NCBI RefSeq assembly: GCF_900115635.1
Contig: NZ_FOXE01000004.1
Location: 62,001-126,000 of the forward strand
DNA length: 64,000 nt
From: Oscillibacter sp. PC13
GTDB taxonomy: Bacteria; Bacillota; Clostridia; Oscillospirales; Oscillospiraceae
Direction: 5' to 3'
The translations under genes were made by a program, and so were the position numbers. Numbering within the stretch: the stretch's first letter is position 1; every line of letters begins with the position of its first letter. Positions 16,725-24,889 of this stretch are shown here, piece by piece. Below the pieces are notes generated by a model, which ran no database searches, was not told the origin of the DNA, and saw nothing but the letters and a program-made list of their open reading frames with translations.

Positions 16725-17279
16725 GTGGAGCTGAACCGGGCTGTGGCCGAGAATATCAAGCGCATTCGCAAAAGTAAAAAGCTGAGCCTGGAGCGGACAG
16801 CGGAGCTGTCCGGTGTTTCCCGCAGTATGCTGGGTCAGATTGAGCGGGGAGATGCAAACCCCTCTGTGGCGATTCTGGGCAAACTGGCGGCGGCGCTGAA
16901 GGTTCCGGCAGAACTTCTGCTGGAAAATGACGGCTTTGAGAGCTTGCTGTTGGTGCGGGAACTGGATACGAAGCCTCAGCGGCTGGACGGCGGCAAAGTG
17001 GTGCTGCGGCCTTCGTTTCCCTACGACGAGAGTACCCGACAGGAGAGCTTTTTCCTGGATCTGTATATCAGCGCCAGATATGAACCGGAGGTTTCTATGC
17101 CGGGGTGTATCTGCCATGCCACAGTGCTTTCCGGTACCGTGCAGTTGGTGGCGGAAGAGCAAAAGCTCCAATTGCTGGAGCGGGATGCCCTGCGGTTTGC
17201 GGCGGATAGGTCTTATTGGTTTGAGAACATGTCCAATACCACGGCCCGGCTGCTGCTGGGGTATCGGTATTTAAAGTAA
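16725..17279 (+). CDS. XRE regulator with cupin domain
   Basis: The start is GTG at 16725. This 184-residue protein has an N-terminal helix-turn-helix (IKRIRKSKKLSLERTAELSG, then VSRSMLGQIERGDANPS) and a C-terminal cupin-like half (residues about 100-180, including CHATVLSGTVQLVAEEQKLQ). Regulators of this layout sense a small ligand in the cupin barrel; several control amino-acid or polyamine genes. It is followed 16 bases later by a GNAT gene, a likely co-transcribed partner. A related regulator lies at 38406. Confidence 0.88.
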   Translation: MELNRAVAENIKRIRKSKKLSLERTAELSGVSRSMLGQIERGDANPSVAILGKLAAALKVPAELLLENDGFESLLLVRELDTKPQRLDGGKVVLRPSFPYDESTRQESFFLDLYISARYEPEVSMPGCICHATVLSGTVQLVAEEQKLQLLERDALRFAADRSYWFENMSNTTARLLLGYRYLK

Positions 17280-17295
17280 GAGGAGGAAAAGCGGT

Positions 17296-17808
17296 ATGCG
17301 CATTCGCAATGCAGACATGCGGGATCTTCCGGCATTGACGGCGGTGGAGGCGGCTTGCTTTCCGGCTTCAGAAGCGGCCACGGAACGGGATTTTGCGGCC
17401 CGGCTGGCAGTCTATCCAAATCACTTTTGGCTTCTGGAAGCGGATGATGGAAGGCTGATAAGCTTTGTAAACGGACTGGCGACGGATGAACCGCTGCTGC
17501 GGGATGAGATGTATGAAAATGCCGCACTTCACAAGGAGAACGGTGCTTGGCAGATGATTTTTGGCGTCAATACCATGCCGGAATTTCGAAACCGCGGCTA
17601 TGCCGCCAAAGTGATGGAACAGGTCATTGCAGATGCATGTGCGCAGGGGAGGAAGGGCTGTGTCCTCACCTGTAAAGAAAGGCTGATTCACTACTATGAA
17701 ACGTTTGGCTTTCATAATGAAGGTGTATCCAAATCCGTCCATGGCGGCGTGATGTGGTATGATATGCGATTGACCTTTGCACCTTTTGGGAAAATGGAGG
17801 CGCAATGA
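17296..17808 (+). CDS. GNAT-family N-acetyltransferase
   Basis: 170 residues. MRIRNADMRDLPALTAVEAACFPASEAA is a typical GNAT beginning, and the acetyl-CoA pyrophosphate loop is seen as MPEFRNRGYAAKVMEQVI (Q/RxxGxG/A type). The end LTCKERLIHYYETFGFHNEG fits motif B. The acceptor is unknown. AGGAGGAAAAG precedes the ATG. The stop overlaps the start of a 45-residue gene in an ATGA junction. Confidence 0.88.
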   Translation: MRIRNADMRDLPALTAVEAACFPASEAATERDFAARLAVYPNHFWLLEADDGRLISFVNGLATDEPLLRDEMYENAALHKENGAWQMIFGVNTMPEFRNRGYAAKVMEQVIADACAQGRKGCVLTCKERLIHYYETFGFHNEGVSKSVHGGVMWYDMRLTFAPFGKMEAQ

Positions 17809-17942
17809 CAGTGACAGGAAAGGACAAAAGAGAAAAAGGGCTGGCCGGAGGAATTGCTATCCTTGCGGCCGCAGCGTGCATTTGTATCCGGGGACTGAAA
17901 CGGGTAGATGCGAAACTGAAAGAGAAAGCGGAAAAGAAATAA
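17805..17942 (+). CDS. 45-residue small membrane-associated protein
   Basis: An ATG overlapping the GNAT stop (ATGA), preceded by GGAGG, opens a 45-codon frame: a basic start, a short hydrophobic run (GLAGGIAILAAAACICI), then a strongly basic/acidic helix (LKRVDAKLKEKAEKK). It looks like a small single-pass or peripheral membrane protein. The overlap and ribosome site argue for translation; no family is known to me. Confidence 0.55.
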   Translation: MTVTGKDKREKGLAGGIAILAAAACICIRGLKRVDAKLKEKAEKK

Positions 17943-18000
17943 ACCACAGCGCATTCCAAAGGCCCGTGATGGAAAGACAGAGACTTTCTGACAGCGCGAA

Positions 18001-18037
18001 AAGGACATGCCGGAGTATTGCTCCGGCATGTCCTTTT
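18001..18037 (+). terminator. Terminator after the GNAT operon
   Basis: GGACATGCCGGAG / CTCCGGCATGTCC hairpin followed by TTTT at 18033. Confidence 0.85.
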
Positions 18038-18154
18038 ATCCTTTTATTAAGATTTGGAACCTGAAATCCTCCGGAACCCTCCGGAGCGTCACTTGTCCGG
18101 CGGCAAATCGGTGCGCAATTGATACGCAGGTATGATGCGGGGCGTAAAATCCGA

Positions 18155-18712
18155 TTATTTCAAGTGCTTCTTTACCCGAAAAGACAGCAACACCGCCAGT
18201 CCCAACTTGCAGAGATCGGGGAGAATGAAGGGGAATACACACCAGCCCAAGGCGGTGAAAAGGCTGAGTGCACCGGAGGTGCGTGTGTAAACCACCAAGA
18301 ACCAAGCGGTGCCAAAGGCGTAGCACACTGCAAGCCCCAGTATCAAGGAGAGAATCATCACAACCGGCTTTTCACCAAGAATATGCGTAATCCCCCAATA
18401 CAACAGGGCTGTGAGGAGAAAACCGAGGATATAGCCACCGGTGGTACCCAATAAGGCGGCCAAACCGCCTTTGAAGCCGGCAAACACCGGCAGTCCCACT
18501 GCTCCCAACAGCAGATAAACAACTACGGACAGCGTACCCCGCCTGCCGCCCAGGATAGCCAAGGCAGCAAATACCGCAAAGGTCTGAAGCGTAAAGGGGA
18601 CGGTGAAGGGAATCGAAATCCAGGCACACACGGCCATCAGTACGGCAAATAGGGCAATATAGGCCATATCCGCAGTACGGATTCGGGAAACGGAAATATC
18701 AGTGTCAGCCAT
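18155..18712 (-). CDS. bioY: Biotin transporter substrate-binding subunit BioY
   Basis: BioY is the membrane S-component that captures biotin and works alone or with an ECF ATPase module. The 185-residue protein has about six hydrophobic helices; ISIPFTVPFTLQTFAVFAAL followed by GGRRGTLSVVVYLLLGAVGLPVF is the family hallmark, as is the GGYILGF segment. A BirA-type operator overlaps its promoter. No ECF ATPase genes are nearby, so it would share a distant module. Confidence 0.95.
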   Translation of the reverse strand: MADTDISVSRIRTADMAYIALFAVLMAVCAWISIPFTVPFTLQTFAVFAALAILGGRRGTLSVVVYLLLGAVGLPVFAGFKGGLAALLGTTGGYILGFLLTALLYWGITHILGEKPVVMILSLILGLAVCYAFGTAWFLVVYTRTSGALSLFTALGWCVFPFILPDLCKLGLAVLLSFRVKKHLK

Positions 18713-18741
18713 TGCAAAAGCCTCCTTTTCTTATCGTAGGG

Positions 18742-18795
18742 AGTATAACATGGACGCAAGTACTTGTCAACCATATTTATTTTACTGGTTAACAA
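18742..18795 (-). promoter_or_regulatory. BirA operator overlapping the bioY promoter
   Basis: On the minus strand TTGTTAACC, 14 bases, GGTTGACAA (18764-18795) is a near-perfect BirA dyad. The second arm includes the -35 TTGACA (18765-18770), followed after 17 bases by -10 TATACT (18742-18747). Biotin-bound BirA would block this promoter, the classical biotin feedback loop. Confidence 0.88.
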
Positions 18796-18850
18796 TTCGG
18801 CGAAAATAAAAGCGCGGTATCCTGCAGCACAGAGGGCCTGCTGAGAGCTT

Positions 18851-18877
18851 GTTTGAAAAATTCAGAATTTTTCAAAC
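18851..18877. repeat. AT-rich palindrome
   Basis: GTTTGAAAAATTC and GAATTTTTCAAAC flank a single base, a 27-bp near-perfect palindrome in the gap between bioY and the glycosylase gene. The role is unknown. The rest of 18796-19016 shows no gene I can support. Confidence 0.5.
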
Positions 18878-19016
18878 AGCTGCCGCGCCGAAAGAAAGGC
18901 AGCCCTGCACAGAGCTGCCCGTTCCTGCAGATTGTGCGGCGGAGAACTGGACATGTACCGCCACGGTAACGCAGTGAATGGAAATTCCTCGCCAGCACAA
19001 ACGGAGAAAAGAAAAC

Positions 19017-19586
19017 TTATGAATGAACGGGGCAAATCTCCCGGATTTTTGTCTGAATGGATTTCAAGTCCTCAAACGTTTCGGGGCGCTTGCTCACATC
19101 CCGCAGCAAAGCAGACGGATGATAGATGGCGGTCATTTGAACACCGCCCCGCTCAAACCACCGCCCATGCTCTGCGGTGATCTTGAAATCCTCCTTGATG
19201 ATGACCTTGGCGGCAATGCGTCCCAGGCAGATGATGATCTTCGGCCGCAGCAGGGCTGTCTGCCGCCGAAGCCATCCGATGCAAGCATCCTGCTCTACAT
19301 TCAGCGGATCCCGGTTCTGGGGCGGGCGGCACTTGACAATATTGGCGATATAAACTTTGCTCCGATCCAAGCCGATCATTTCCAGCATATCATCAAGAAA
19401 CAGGCCTGCCTTGCCGACGAAGGGAATTCCCTGCTCGTCCTCACGCTGGCCGGGGCCTTCACCCACCAGCAGAATCTCTGCATCGGTGGCACCATCACCA
19501 AAGACAACATGGGTGCGGGTATCTGCCAGTGCGCAGCCGCGGCACTGCATACAGTCCTGCTTTAAATGCTCCCAGGTATCTGCCAT
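19017..19586 (-). CDS. Uracil-DNA glycosylase, family 4-type
   Basis: It removes uracil from DNA at the start of base excision repair. The 189-residue protein has CMQCRGCAL (iron-sulfur cysteines), the active-site GEGPGQREDEQGIPFVGKAG, CRPPQNRDP and the late HPSALLRD motif, all of the iron-sulfur family-4 type. I set the start at the ATG 19586, seven bases after GGGAGTG. The open frame extends 780 bases further upstream but only over an opposite-strand gene. Confidence 0.93.
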   Translation of the reverse strand: MADTWEHLKQDCMQCRGCALADTRTHVVFGDGATDAEILLVGEGPGQREDEQGIPFVGKAGLFLDDMLEMIGLDRSKVYIANIVKCRPPQNRDPLNVEQDACIGWLRRQTALLRPKIIICLGRIAAKVIIKEDFKITAEHGRWFERGGVQMTAIYHPSALLRDVSKRPETFEDLKSIQTKIREICPVHS

Positions 19587-19700
19587 GGTTGTCACACTCC
19601 CAATTGATGTTTTTCTTATGATATCACGAAAGAGCGGACAGCGCAATGCATGGATACGGGGTTCCATTCTGGAAATACTGAATCGGAGAGGAGGAGCGCG

Positions 19701-20228
19701 ATGGCATTGCTGTTCTGGCAGTTTTGGACATACAGTTTTTTGGGATATCTCCTGGAGAAGGGATTTGCGGTGGTAACCCGGTCGAAAAATCAAGTGCGCA
19801 AGTGCTTTTTGCTGCTGCCGTTGTGCCCGGTGTACGGCCTTGGGGTACTGGCAGTGCTGGCCTTGCCGCCGGAATGGAGAGACGGATTTTGGAGGCTGGC
19901 ACTCTGGGGCGGGCTGACTGCCACAGCGGTGGAGTATGTTGTCCATCTGGCCTATGAATCCCTTTTCCACGTGCATTTTTGGGACTACAGTGCCGTGTGG
20001 GGAAACCTTCGGGGACGGGTCTGCCTTCCATTTTCTGTAATCTGGGGCGGGCTGCTGGCGGCGGTGTTTCCTGCAGTCCACAACGTCCTGACGCCGGTGC
20101 TGGCTGGAATTCCAGCCGGGCTCACCTATGCTGTGCTGCTGGTGTTCACCATGGATACTGTGCTTTCTGCGCGTATTCTGCAGAGAACCGGGGATACGGC
20201 GGCACTGCGTCTGGGAGCGTCCGGCTGA
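19701..20228 (+). CDS. Putative ABC-transporter-type membrane protein (CmpB/DUF1113-like)
   Basis: A 175-residue protein with four or five membrane helices starting FWQFWTYSFLGYLLEKGFAV, the typical beginning of the family annotated as putative ABC transporter permease (PF06541). CPVYGLGVL and LPFSVIWGGLLA also fit. Start ATG at 19701 after GAGGAGG. It stands alone between the divergent glycosylase gene and a terminator; real transport activity is not established. Confidence 0.8.
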   Translation: MALLFWQFWTYSFLGYLLEKGFAVVTRSKNQVRKCFLLLPLCPVYGLGVLAVLALPPEWRDGFWRLALWGGLTATAVEYVVHLAYESLFHVHFWDYSAVWGNLRGRVCLPFSVIWGGLLAAVFPAVHNVLTPVLAGIPAGLTYAVLLVFTMDTVLSARILQRTGDTAALRLGASG

Positions 20229-20269
20229 AAAGCAGGAGCAAAGCACACATGCTTTGCTCCTGCTTTTTT
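20228..20269. terminator. Bidirectional terminator
   Basis: AAAAGCAGGAGCAAAGCA / TGCTTTGCTCCTGCTTTT hairpin with T-run on both strands, between convergent genes. Confidence 0.9.
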
Positions 20270-20271
20270 GT

Positions 20272-21006
20272 TTAATGGCGGCGCTTCCATTTGGAAGACA
20301 GCGCTTTTTTATAATGGCACAGATGTTCTTCGCAGTTTGTACACCGCAGGGCGTCATTGCCGCACTCAAAAAAACGTTCCCGGTGGAGACGGTACGTAAT
20401 CTCCCAACGAAGAAAGAGCACTGCCGCCAGCAGGCAGGCAGAGGCCGTCATGGCGCTGCGGATACCCAGAAGGGGCGTGCACAGCATCAGGTAATCCCAA
20501 TCATAGATGCGGCAGGTAATACAGCAGCGATTGTGCATCATCCAGGCTTGGAAGGGGCAGAAGAACAGAATGCAGACAATATCGCACACACCATAAAATC
20601 CCGCCAGACAGATGAGAAAGCGATCTTCCAGCTACCCCCTTGCGTGCCCCAAAAGAAACAGCGCATTTGTCGAGGCCCAGACGAACAGCACCACAAATGC
20701 ACCCCGGTCAGCCTGCCGCACTTCTTGCACAGATGGTTTTCGGTCAGTGCATTGGAGTCGTTCAGAGAACAGCTTTTGACAGCCCAGGCTTTCTGAACGG
20801 GCTGGAAAAAATCGGCGCACCATAGAGGCCATCAGCAGCAGCCATACCGCCGTCAACGGAGAGAGAAGAGAAGGACCTTGGTCCAGATCTGTGTCAAAAT
20901 GCGCCGCTCCGGCGAGCGCATAGACTGCAAGGAATACAAAGACGGCCACCCGGCCCGCCAGGGTGAGCATATAATACTTTTGCTGTCTGGTAAGTGGCTG
21001 GCTCAT
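20272..21006 (-). pseudogene. Cysteine-rich membrane protein gene interrupted by an in-frame amber codon
   Basis: Reading from the ATG at 21006, translation runs 124 residues and stops at TAG (20634-20632). The same frame continues without a break for another 119 codons to 20272, with matching character: hydrophobic FLICLAGFYGVCDIVCILFF, then CPFQAWMMHNRCC, CRIYDWDYLM and DALRCTNCEEHLC. The two parts together look like one four-helix membrane protein with a cysteine-rich cytoplasmic end. One base change therefore separates it from an intact gene of about 243 residues. Its start overlaps the hydrolase stop (ATGA), so they form an operon. Sequencing error, a recent mutation or amber readthrough are all possible. 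Confidence 0.75.
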
Positions 21007-21959
21007 GGGCAACTGTCGCCTCCCTCCCGGGATGGCAGCCTTTGGGCCAGCCATTGATAGAGATCCCGATAGATGACCTCTTTGCAGTCCTCGTTTAGAA
21101 TCTCATGCCGGAGATGGGGATACAGCTGAATGGATACGTCCCGAACCCCCGCTTTTCGAAAGCTCTCAAAGGCCCGTTGAACGCCCTTGCCGCAGTCACC
21201 GACCGGATCCATAGCACCGGAGATGAAGAATACGGGAGTGTTCAGGTTCATTTTTTTGAGGTTTGCGGGCTTTGAAATGAAGGAAAGGCCATCCAGCATT
21301 TCACGAAAAAGGCCAATGGTGGGGTTTCCGCCGCACAGGGGATGAGCAATATACCAGTCCACATTTTCGCAGTTGGCGGACAACCAATCGAACCCGGTAC
21401 GGTTGGGGGCAAAACGCTTGTTGTAATTTTCAAAAGCTAGCTTCATCACTAGGGGACTGGGATTGGTTTCCCCCACCTTTCTGCTTTCCCGAGCGGCAAT
21501 CAGCTTACCACCTGCAATCAGGGAGGGGGACATCTGGCCGGTGCCCATCAAAATGACACCGTCCAAGGTGCCAGGATACTGGATCAAATAGGTCCGGGCC
21601 AGAAAAGATCCCATGGAATGGCCGAGAAGGAAATAGGGAACGCCGGAAAAACGCCTGCCGGCAAGTTCCCGACGGGTGTAGAGATCCTTTACCACCCAAT
21701 TCCAGCTGCCCTTTGGACCAAAGTACAGCCGCGGAGCACCCGGCGCCACAGAGCTGCCGTGCCCCAAATGATCATGCCCTACCACAGCGAAACCCCGATC
21801 GGTTAAAAAAGCGGCGAAGGGGGCATACCGCAGAATGTACTCGGACACACCATGGGAAATCTGCAGTACAGCCCGCGCCTCGCCATCCGGCAGCCACTCC
21901 ACTGCGTGAATAGCGGTCCTTCCGTCAGCGGAAGGAAAGGTAAATTCATGTTGTACCAT
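21003..21959 (-). CDS. Alpha/beta hydrolase (monoacylglycerol-lipase-like)
   Basis: 318 residues of the serine aminopeptidase S33/Hydrolase_4 group. The nucleophile elbow is GHSMGS, with the oxyanion-region ISHGVSEYILRYAPFA and GHDHLGHGSS, a catalytic Asp in FISGAMDPVGD and His in YPHLRHEIL. Such enzymes cleave lysophospholipids or monoacylglycerols; there is no signal peptide, so it acts in the cytoplasm. The start is at 21959. The gene overlaps the next by four bases. Confidence 0.9.
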   Translation of the reverse strand: MVQHEFTFPSADGRTAIHAVEWLPDGEARAVLQISHGVSEYILRYAPFAAFLTDRGFAVVGHDHLGHGSSVAPGAPRLYFGPKGSWNWVVKDLYTRRELAGRRFSGVPYFLLGHSMGSFLARTYLIQYPGTLDGVILMGTGQMSPSLIAGGKLIAARESRKVGETNPSPLVMKLAFENYNKRFAPNRTGFDWLSANCENVDWYIAHPLCGGNPTIGLFREMLDGLSFISKPANLKKMNLNTPVFFISGAMDPVGDCGKGVQRAFESFRKAGVRDVSIQLYPHLRHEILNEDCKEVIYRDLYQWLAQRLPSREGGDSCP

Positions 21960-22040
21960 GGAAAATTCAACTCCCCTGTGTTATACTGAGCAGGAACTTT
22001 TAAATACAGACCTTGTGCCTGCGGAAATAGATACCGACTG

Positions 22041-22125
22041 TATCCTACCATAAATGAGACAGAAATGCCAAGAGGGTTTGGCGGCCTGCGGCCTCTGTTT
22101 GAATGCCCTGTACCTATGGTAGGAT
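22041..22125. promoter_or_regulatory. 11-bp inverted repeat upstream of glpK
   Basis: ATCCTACCATA (22042-22052) and its complement TATGGTAGGAT (22115-22125) flank 62 bases between the divergent hydrolase and glpK genes. It could be an operator pair or an RNA stem; no known motif is recognised. Confidence 0.4.
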
Positions 22126-22158
22126 CGGCGCAGCCACTCAGAAAAGGGGGAGTTGCTG

Positions 22159-23670
22159 ATGGAAACCCATGTTGCCGCTCTGGACCAGGGAACCACCAGT
22201 TCCAGGGCGATTCTCTTTAATCGGGCAGGGGAGATAGTCTCCCGGGCCCAGCATCCCTTCCGCCAGATTTATCCGCAGCCCGGCTGGGTGGAGCATGACC
22301 CTGCGGAGATTTGGCAGACAGAAAAGCGCGCCTTGGCAGAGGCGGTGAATGCTGCCCATATTGATCCAAAGCGGATTGCCGCCATTGGCATCACAAACCA
22401 GCGGGAAACGACAGTTCTCTGGGACAGGCGTACTGGAGAAGCCGTACAGAACGCGATTGTCTGGCAGTGCCGCCGCACCGCGTCCATCTGTGATCAAATG
22501 AAAGCGGACGGACATGGAGATTTGGTGGCAGAGCGGACAGGACTTTTGATTGACGCTTACTTTTCCGGCACCAAGATCAAGTGGATTCTGGATCATGCTC
22601 CCGGAGTGCGGAAACGGGCAGAGCGGGGAGAATTATGCGCCGGTACGGTGGATAGCTGGCTGATATGGAACCTGACTGGAGGCCGGGTACACGTGACGGA
22701 CTATTCCAATGCCTCCCGCACGATGCTGTTCAATATTCACACGATGACCTGGGATGAAGAGCTGTGCAGGCTGCTGGATATCCCCGTGTCGCTGCTGCCG
22801 GAACCACGGCCAAACAGCGAGGTCTATGGCGTGGTCGCCGCCGGCATTCCGGGACTGGAGGCACTGGCGGGTATTCCGATTTGCGGCAGTGCAGGCGATC
22901 AGTCTGCAGCCCTGTTCGGTCAGGCCTGCTTTGCACCCGGACAGGCAAAGAACACATACGGAACAGGCTGCTTCACTTTGATGAATGTGGGGGAAGTACC
23001 GGTGCGCAGCCGGACGGGACTGGTGACCTCCGTGGGATGGTGTCTGGGGGGAAAAACGACCTATGTGCTGGAGGGAAGTGCGTTCAACGCCGGCAGTGCG
23101 ATCCAGTGGCTGCGGGATGAGATGGGGCTTATTTCCAGCGCACCGGAGTGCGACCGGCTGGCAGAGAGTGTCCCCTCTTCAGGTGGTGTTATTCTTGTAC
23201 CGGCTTTCACAGGCTTGGGGGCGCCGTATTGGGATATGTATGCCCGCGGCACCATTGTGGGAATTACGCGGGGGACCACCAGGGCCCATATTGCCCGGGC
23301 GGTGCTGGATGCAATTGCTTACCAGGTGACGGATTTGGTAAAGGCCATGAATGCCGACGCATCCTGTCCCATTACTACACTCCGGGTGGATGGAGGAGCT
23401 TCCGTCAGTGATATCATGATGCAGACACAGGCGGATCTTCTGCGGATTCCGGTCGACCGGCCCGCCCAGGTGGAAACCACCGCGTTTGGCGCGGCGGCAC
23501 TGGCTGGCCTGGCGGTTGGACTATGGAACGGGCTTTCTGAATTGGAAGGCCTGCGGCGCAGTCAGCACGTATTCCTGCCGCAAAGAGACGCGGGAGTCTG
23601 CAGCGCTGACTACCAGCAATGGCGAAGAGCGGTGGAAAGAAGCTGCGGGTGGATTAAAAACGATGTGTAA
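22159..23670 (+). CDS. glpK: Glycerol kinase
   Basis: GlpK phosphorylates glycerol to glycerol-3-phosphate with ATP. The 503-residue FGGY kinase shows ALDQGTTSSRAILF, NQRETTVLWD, GTVDSWLIWNLTGG, DQSAALFGQACF, GTGCFTLMN and the C-terminal DGGASVSDIMMQTQADLL signature. ATG 22159 follows AAAGGGGGAG. No glycerol facilitator or glycerol-3-phosphate dehydrogenase gene is adjacent. Confidence 0.97.
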   Translation: METHVAALDQGTTSSRAILFNRAGEIVSRAQHPFRQIYPQPGWVEHDPAEIWQTEKRALAEAVNAAHIDPKRIAAIGITNQRETTVLWDRRTGEAVQNAIVWQCRRTASICDQMKADGHGDLVAERTGLLIDAYFSGTKIKWILDHAPGVRKRAERGELCAGTVDSWLIWNLTGGRVHVTDYSNASRTMLFNIHTMTWDEELCRLLDIPVSLLPEPRPNSEVYGVVAAGIPGLEALAGIPICGSAGDQSAALFGQACFAPGQAKNTYGTGCFTLMNVGEVPVRSRTGLVTSVGWCLGGKTTYVLEGSAFNAGSAIQWLRDEMGLISSAPECDRLAESVPSSGGVILVPAFTGLGAPYWDMYARGTIVGITRGTTRAHIARAVLDAIAYQVTDLVKAMNADASCPITTLRVDGGASVSDIMMQTQADLLRIPVDRPAQVETTAFGAAALAGLAVGLWNGLSELEGLRRSQHVFLPQRDAGVCSADYQQWRRAVERSCGWIKNDV

Positions 23671-23795
23671 ACAAACGGAAATTCTGTTGCACTCACAGGA
23701 AAAGTACGATATACTGAAGCCATCGAATCTGAAAAATGCAGGAAATGATGAACTACCATCGCGCCTTGCGGCGTAGAATGAAAGGAGTTTTTGAC

Positions 23796-24188
23796 ATGGC
23801 TTTTTTTGATGAACTGACCAGAAAGGCAAAGGATGTAGCTGCCGTTGCTGCCGACAAGGCGAAAGATGCTGCTGAGCTGACCAAGATCAGCGTGGCCATT
23901 GCTGGCGAACAGAGGGAGATCGACAAGAACTACCGCACCATCGGTGAGTGGTTTGTCAGTGAGTATGAGGGGGAAATTCCAGAGAGTGTCCGGGAACTGG
24001 TGGAGGCGGTCAACGCCAGCAAGGCCAAGATTGCCGAACTGGAGGCCAGCAAACCCTCAAAGGACGGGGAGCCGGAGACCGCGGCAGAGGAGACACCCGC
24101 TGCTTCCGCACAAAAGACCTGCCCCATCTGCGGTGCGGTTTCCGACAGCAAATTCTGCCCCCAGTGCGGGGCTCCCATGGGAGAATAA
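23796..24188 (+). CDS. Coiled-coil protein with C-terminal zinc ribbon
   Basis: ATG 23796 follows AAAGGAG. The 130-residue protein has a helical N-terminal half (MAFFDELTRKAKDVAAVAAD, then KAKDAAELTKISVAIAGEQR), an acidic linker and a zinc ribbon CPICGAVSDSKFCPQCGAPM at the end. Such proteins are common in Clostridia, with no assigned role. The terminator after it has been split by the mobile element that begins at 24217. Confidence 0.8.
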   Translation: MAFFDELTRKAKDVAAVAADKAKDAAELTKISVAIAGEQREIDKNYRTIGEWFVSEYEGEIPESVRELVEAVNASKAKIAELEASKPSKDGEPETAAEETPAASAQKTCPICGAVSDSKFCPQCGAPMGE

Positions 24189-24193
24189 GAATG

Positions 24194-24216
24194 CAAAAAA
24201 AGGGACTGGCCTGCAG
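24194..24216 (+). terminator. Left half of a terminator split by an insertion
   Basis: An A-run and AAAGGGACTGGC (24199-24210) form the ascending arm of a terminator. The matching arm GCCAGTCCCTTT lies 2.26 kb away at 26469-26480, beyond the inserted element. Joined, the arms give a normal hairpin with a T-rich tail for the zinc-ribbon gene. Confidence 0.75.
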
Positions 24217-24234
24217 CCAATGTCATTAAGTTAA
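24217..24234 (+). repeat. Left terminal inverted repeat
   Basis: CCAATGTCATTAAGTTAA, 18 of 18 bases complementary to 26445-26462. Confidence 0.85.
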
Positions 24235-24240
24235 GCGAAA

Positions 24241-24293
24241 AGCACCGCCGTCAAGCGATAAAGAACTATGTTCTATTGCTTAACGGCGGTGCT
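24241..24293. repeat. Long imperfect hairpin at the left end of the element
   Basis: AGCACCGCCGTCAAGCGATA and the following bases pair with a GTTCTATTGCTTAACGGCGG arm around a TAT loop. The stem of about 25 bp has a few mismatches. It may end transcription entering the element or form a subterminal transposition site. Confidence 0.65.
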
Positions 24294-24585
24294 GTATTTG
24301 TGCTACTTTATTTAGATAGCGGAAATTCCCTGACTATGCCATTCCAGTCAACCTTAGACGGTAGGATCAGTGCAATTTTCTCGCAAAGGGATTCCCCGGA
24401 TTTGTGTGTTGAATAGCAACTAAAAAATGAGGGGGGTGGGGGCATTGCCTTCCACTCCTTCAACACATTAATTTTCGTAAAAGCCGGTTTCAGACGGTCA
24501 AAACAGGGGTTTTCAGAAAAAGAAATGCCGCCCTATCTTAACAGACACCAAAAAACGAAAAAATATGGAACGCTACGCACGGTCT

Positions 24586-24783
24586 ATCAACTAGTATTGA
24601 ATATTTTGTGAAAATCGGCCTGTTTTGTGGTTTGGAGTAAAATATACGCAACCATCAAAGAATCAACTAGTCTACAAAATGTATCAGAAAATCCGCCCAT
24701 ATATTTTCGGAGGTAGGCATTTTATCGTAAATCTTCCGTCGATTCAGCCATTAAGTTAAGACGCGACACAAAAATCAACTAGT
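24586..24783. repeat. Three copies of ATCAACTAGT plus an internal copy of the end motif
   Basis: ATCAACTAGT occurs at 24586-24595, 24662-24671 and 24774-24783, all in the same direction, in the 300 bases before the nuclease-like gene. CATTAAGTTAAG at 24749-24760 repeats bases 24224-24235 of the left end. The rest of 24294-24889 has no gene. These repeats may be binding sites of an element-encoded protein or traces of an older left end. Confidence 0.7.
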
Positions 24784-24889
24784 CGTTGGAATGTCTTAAA
24801 AGCACTATAATTAAAATTGTGTTCATTGTCATATTTGTGGTATCATTTATGGAGGTTTTTCGGTATATGAAGCGATAGAGGGGTGACCA

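Noticed and set aside
18789-18998. 69-codon open frame on the minus strand after bioY
   Set aside because: It has no ribosome site or motif and overlaps the BirA operator and a palindrome.
24586-24783. The ATCAACTAGT repeats as a CRISPR array
   Set aside because: Only three 10-bp copies with unequal spacing (76 and 112 bases) and no cas genes.
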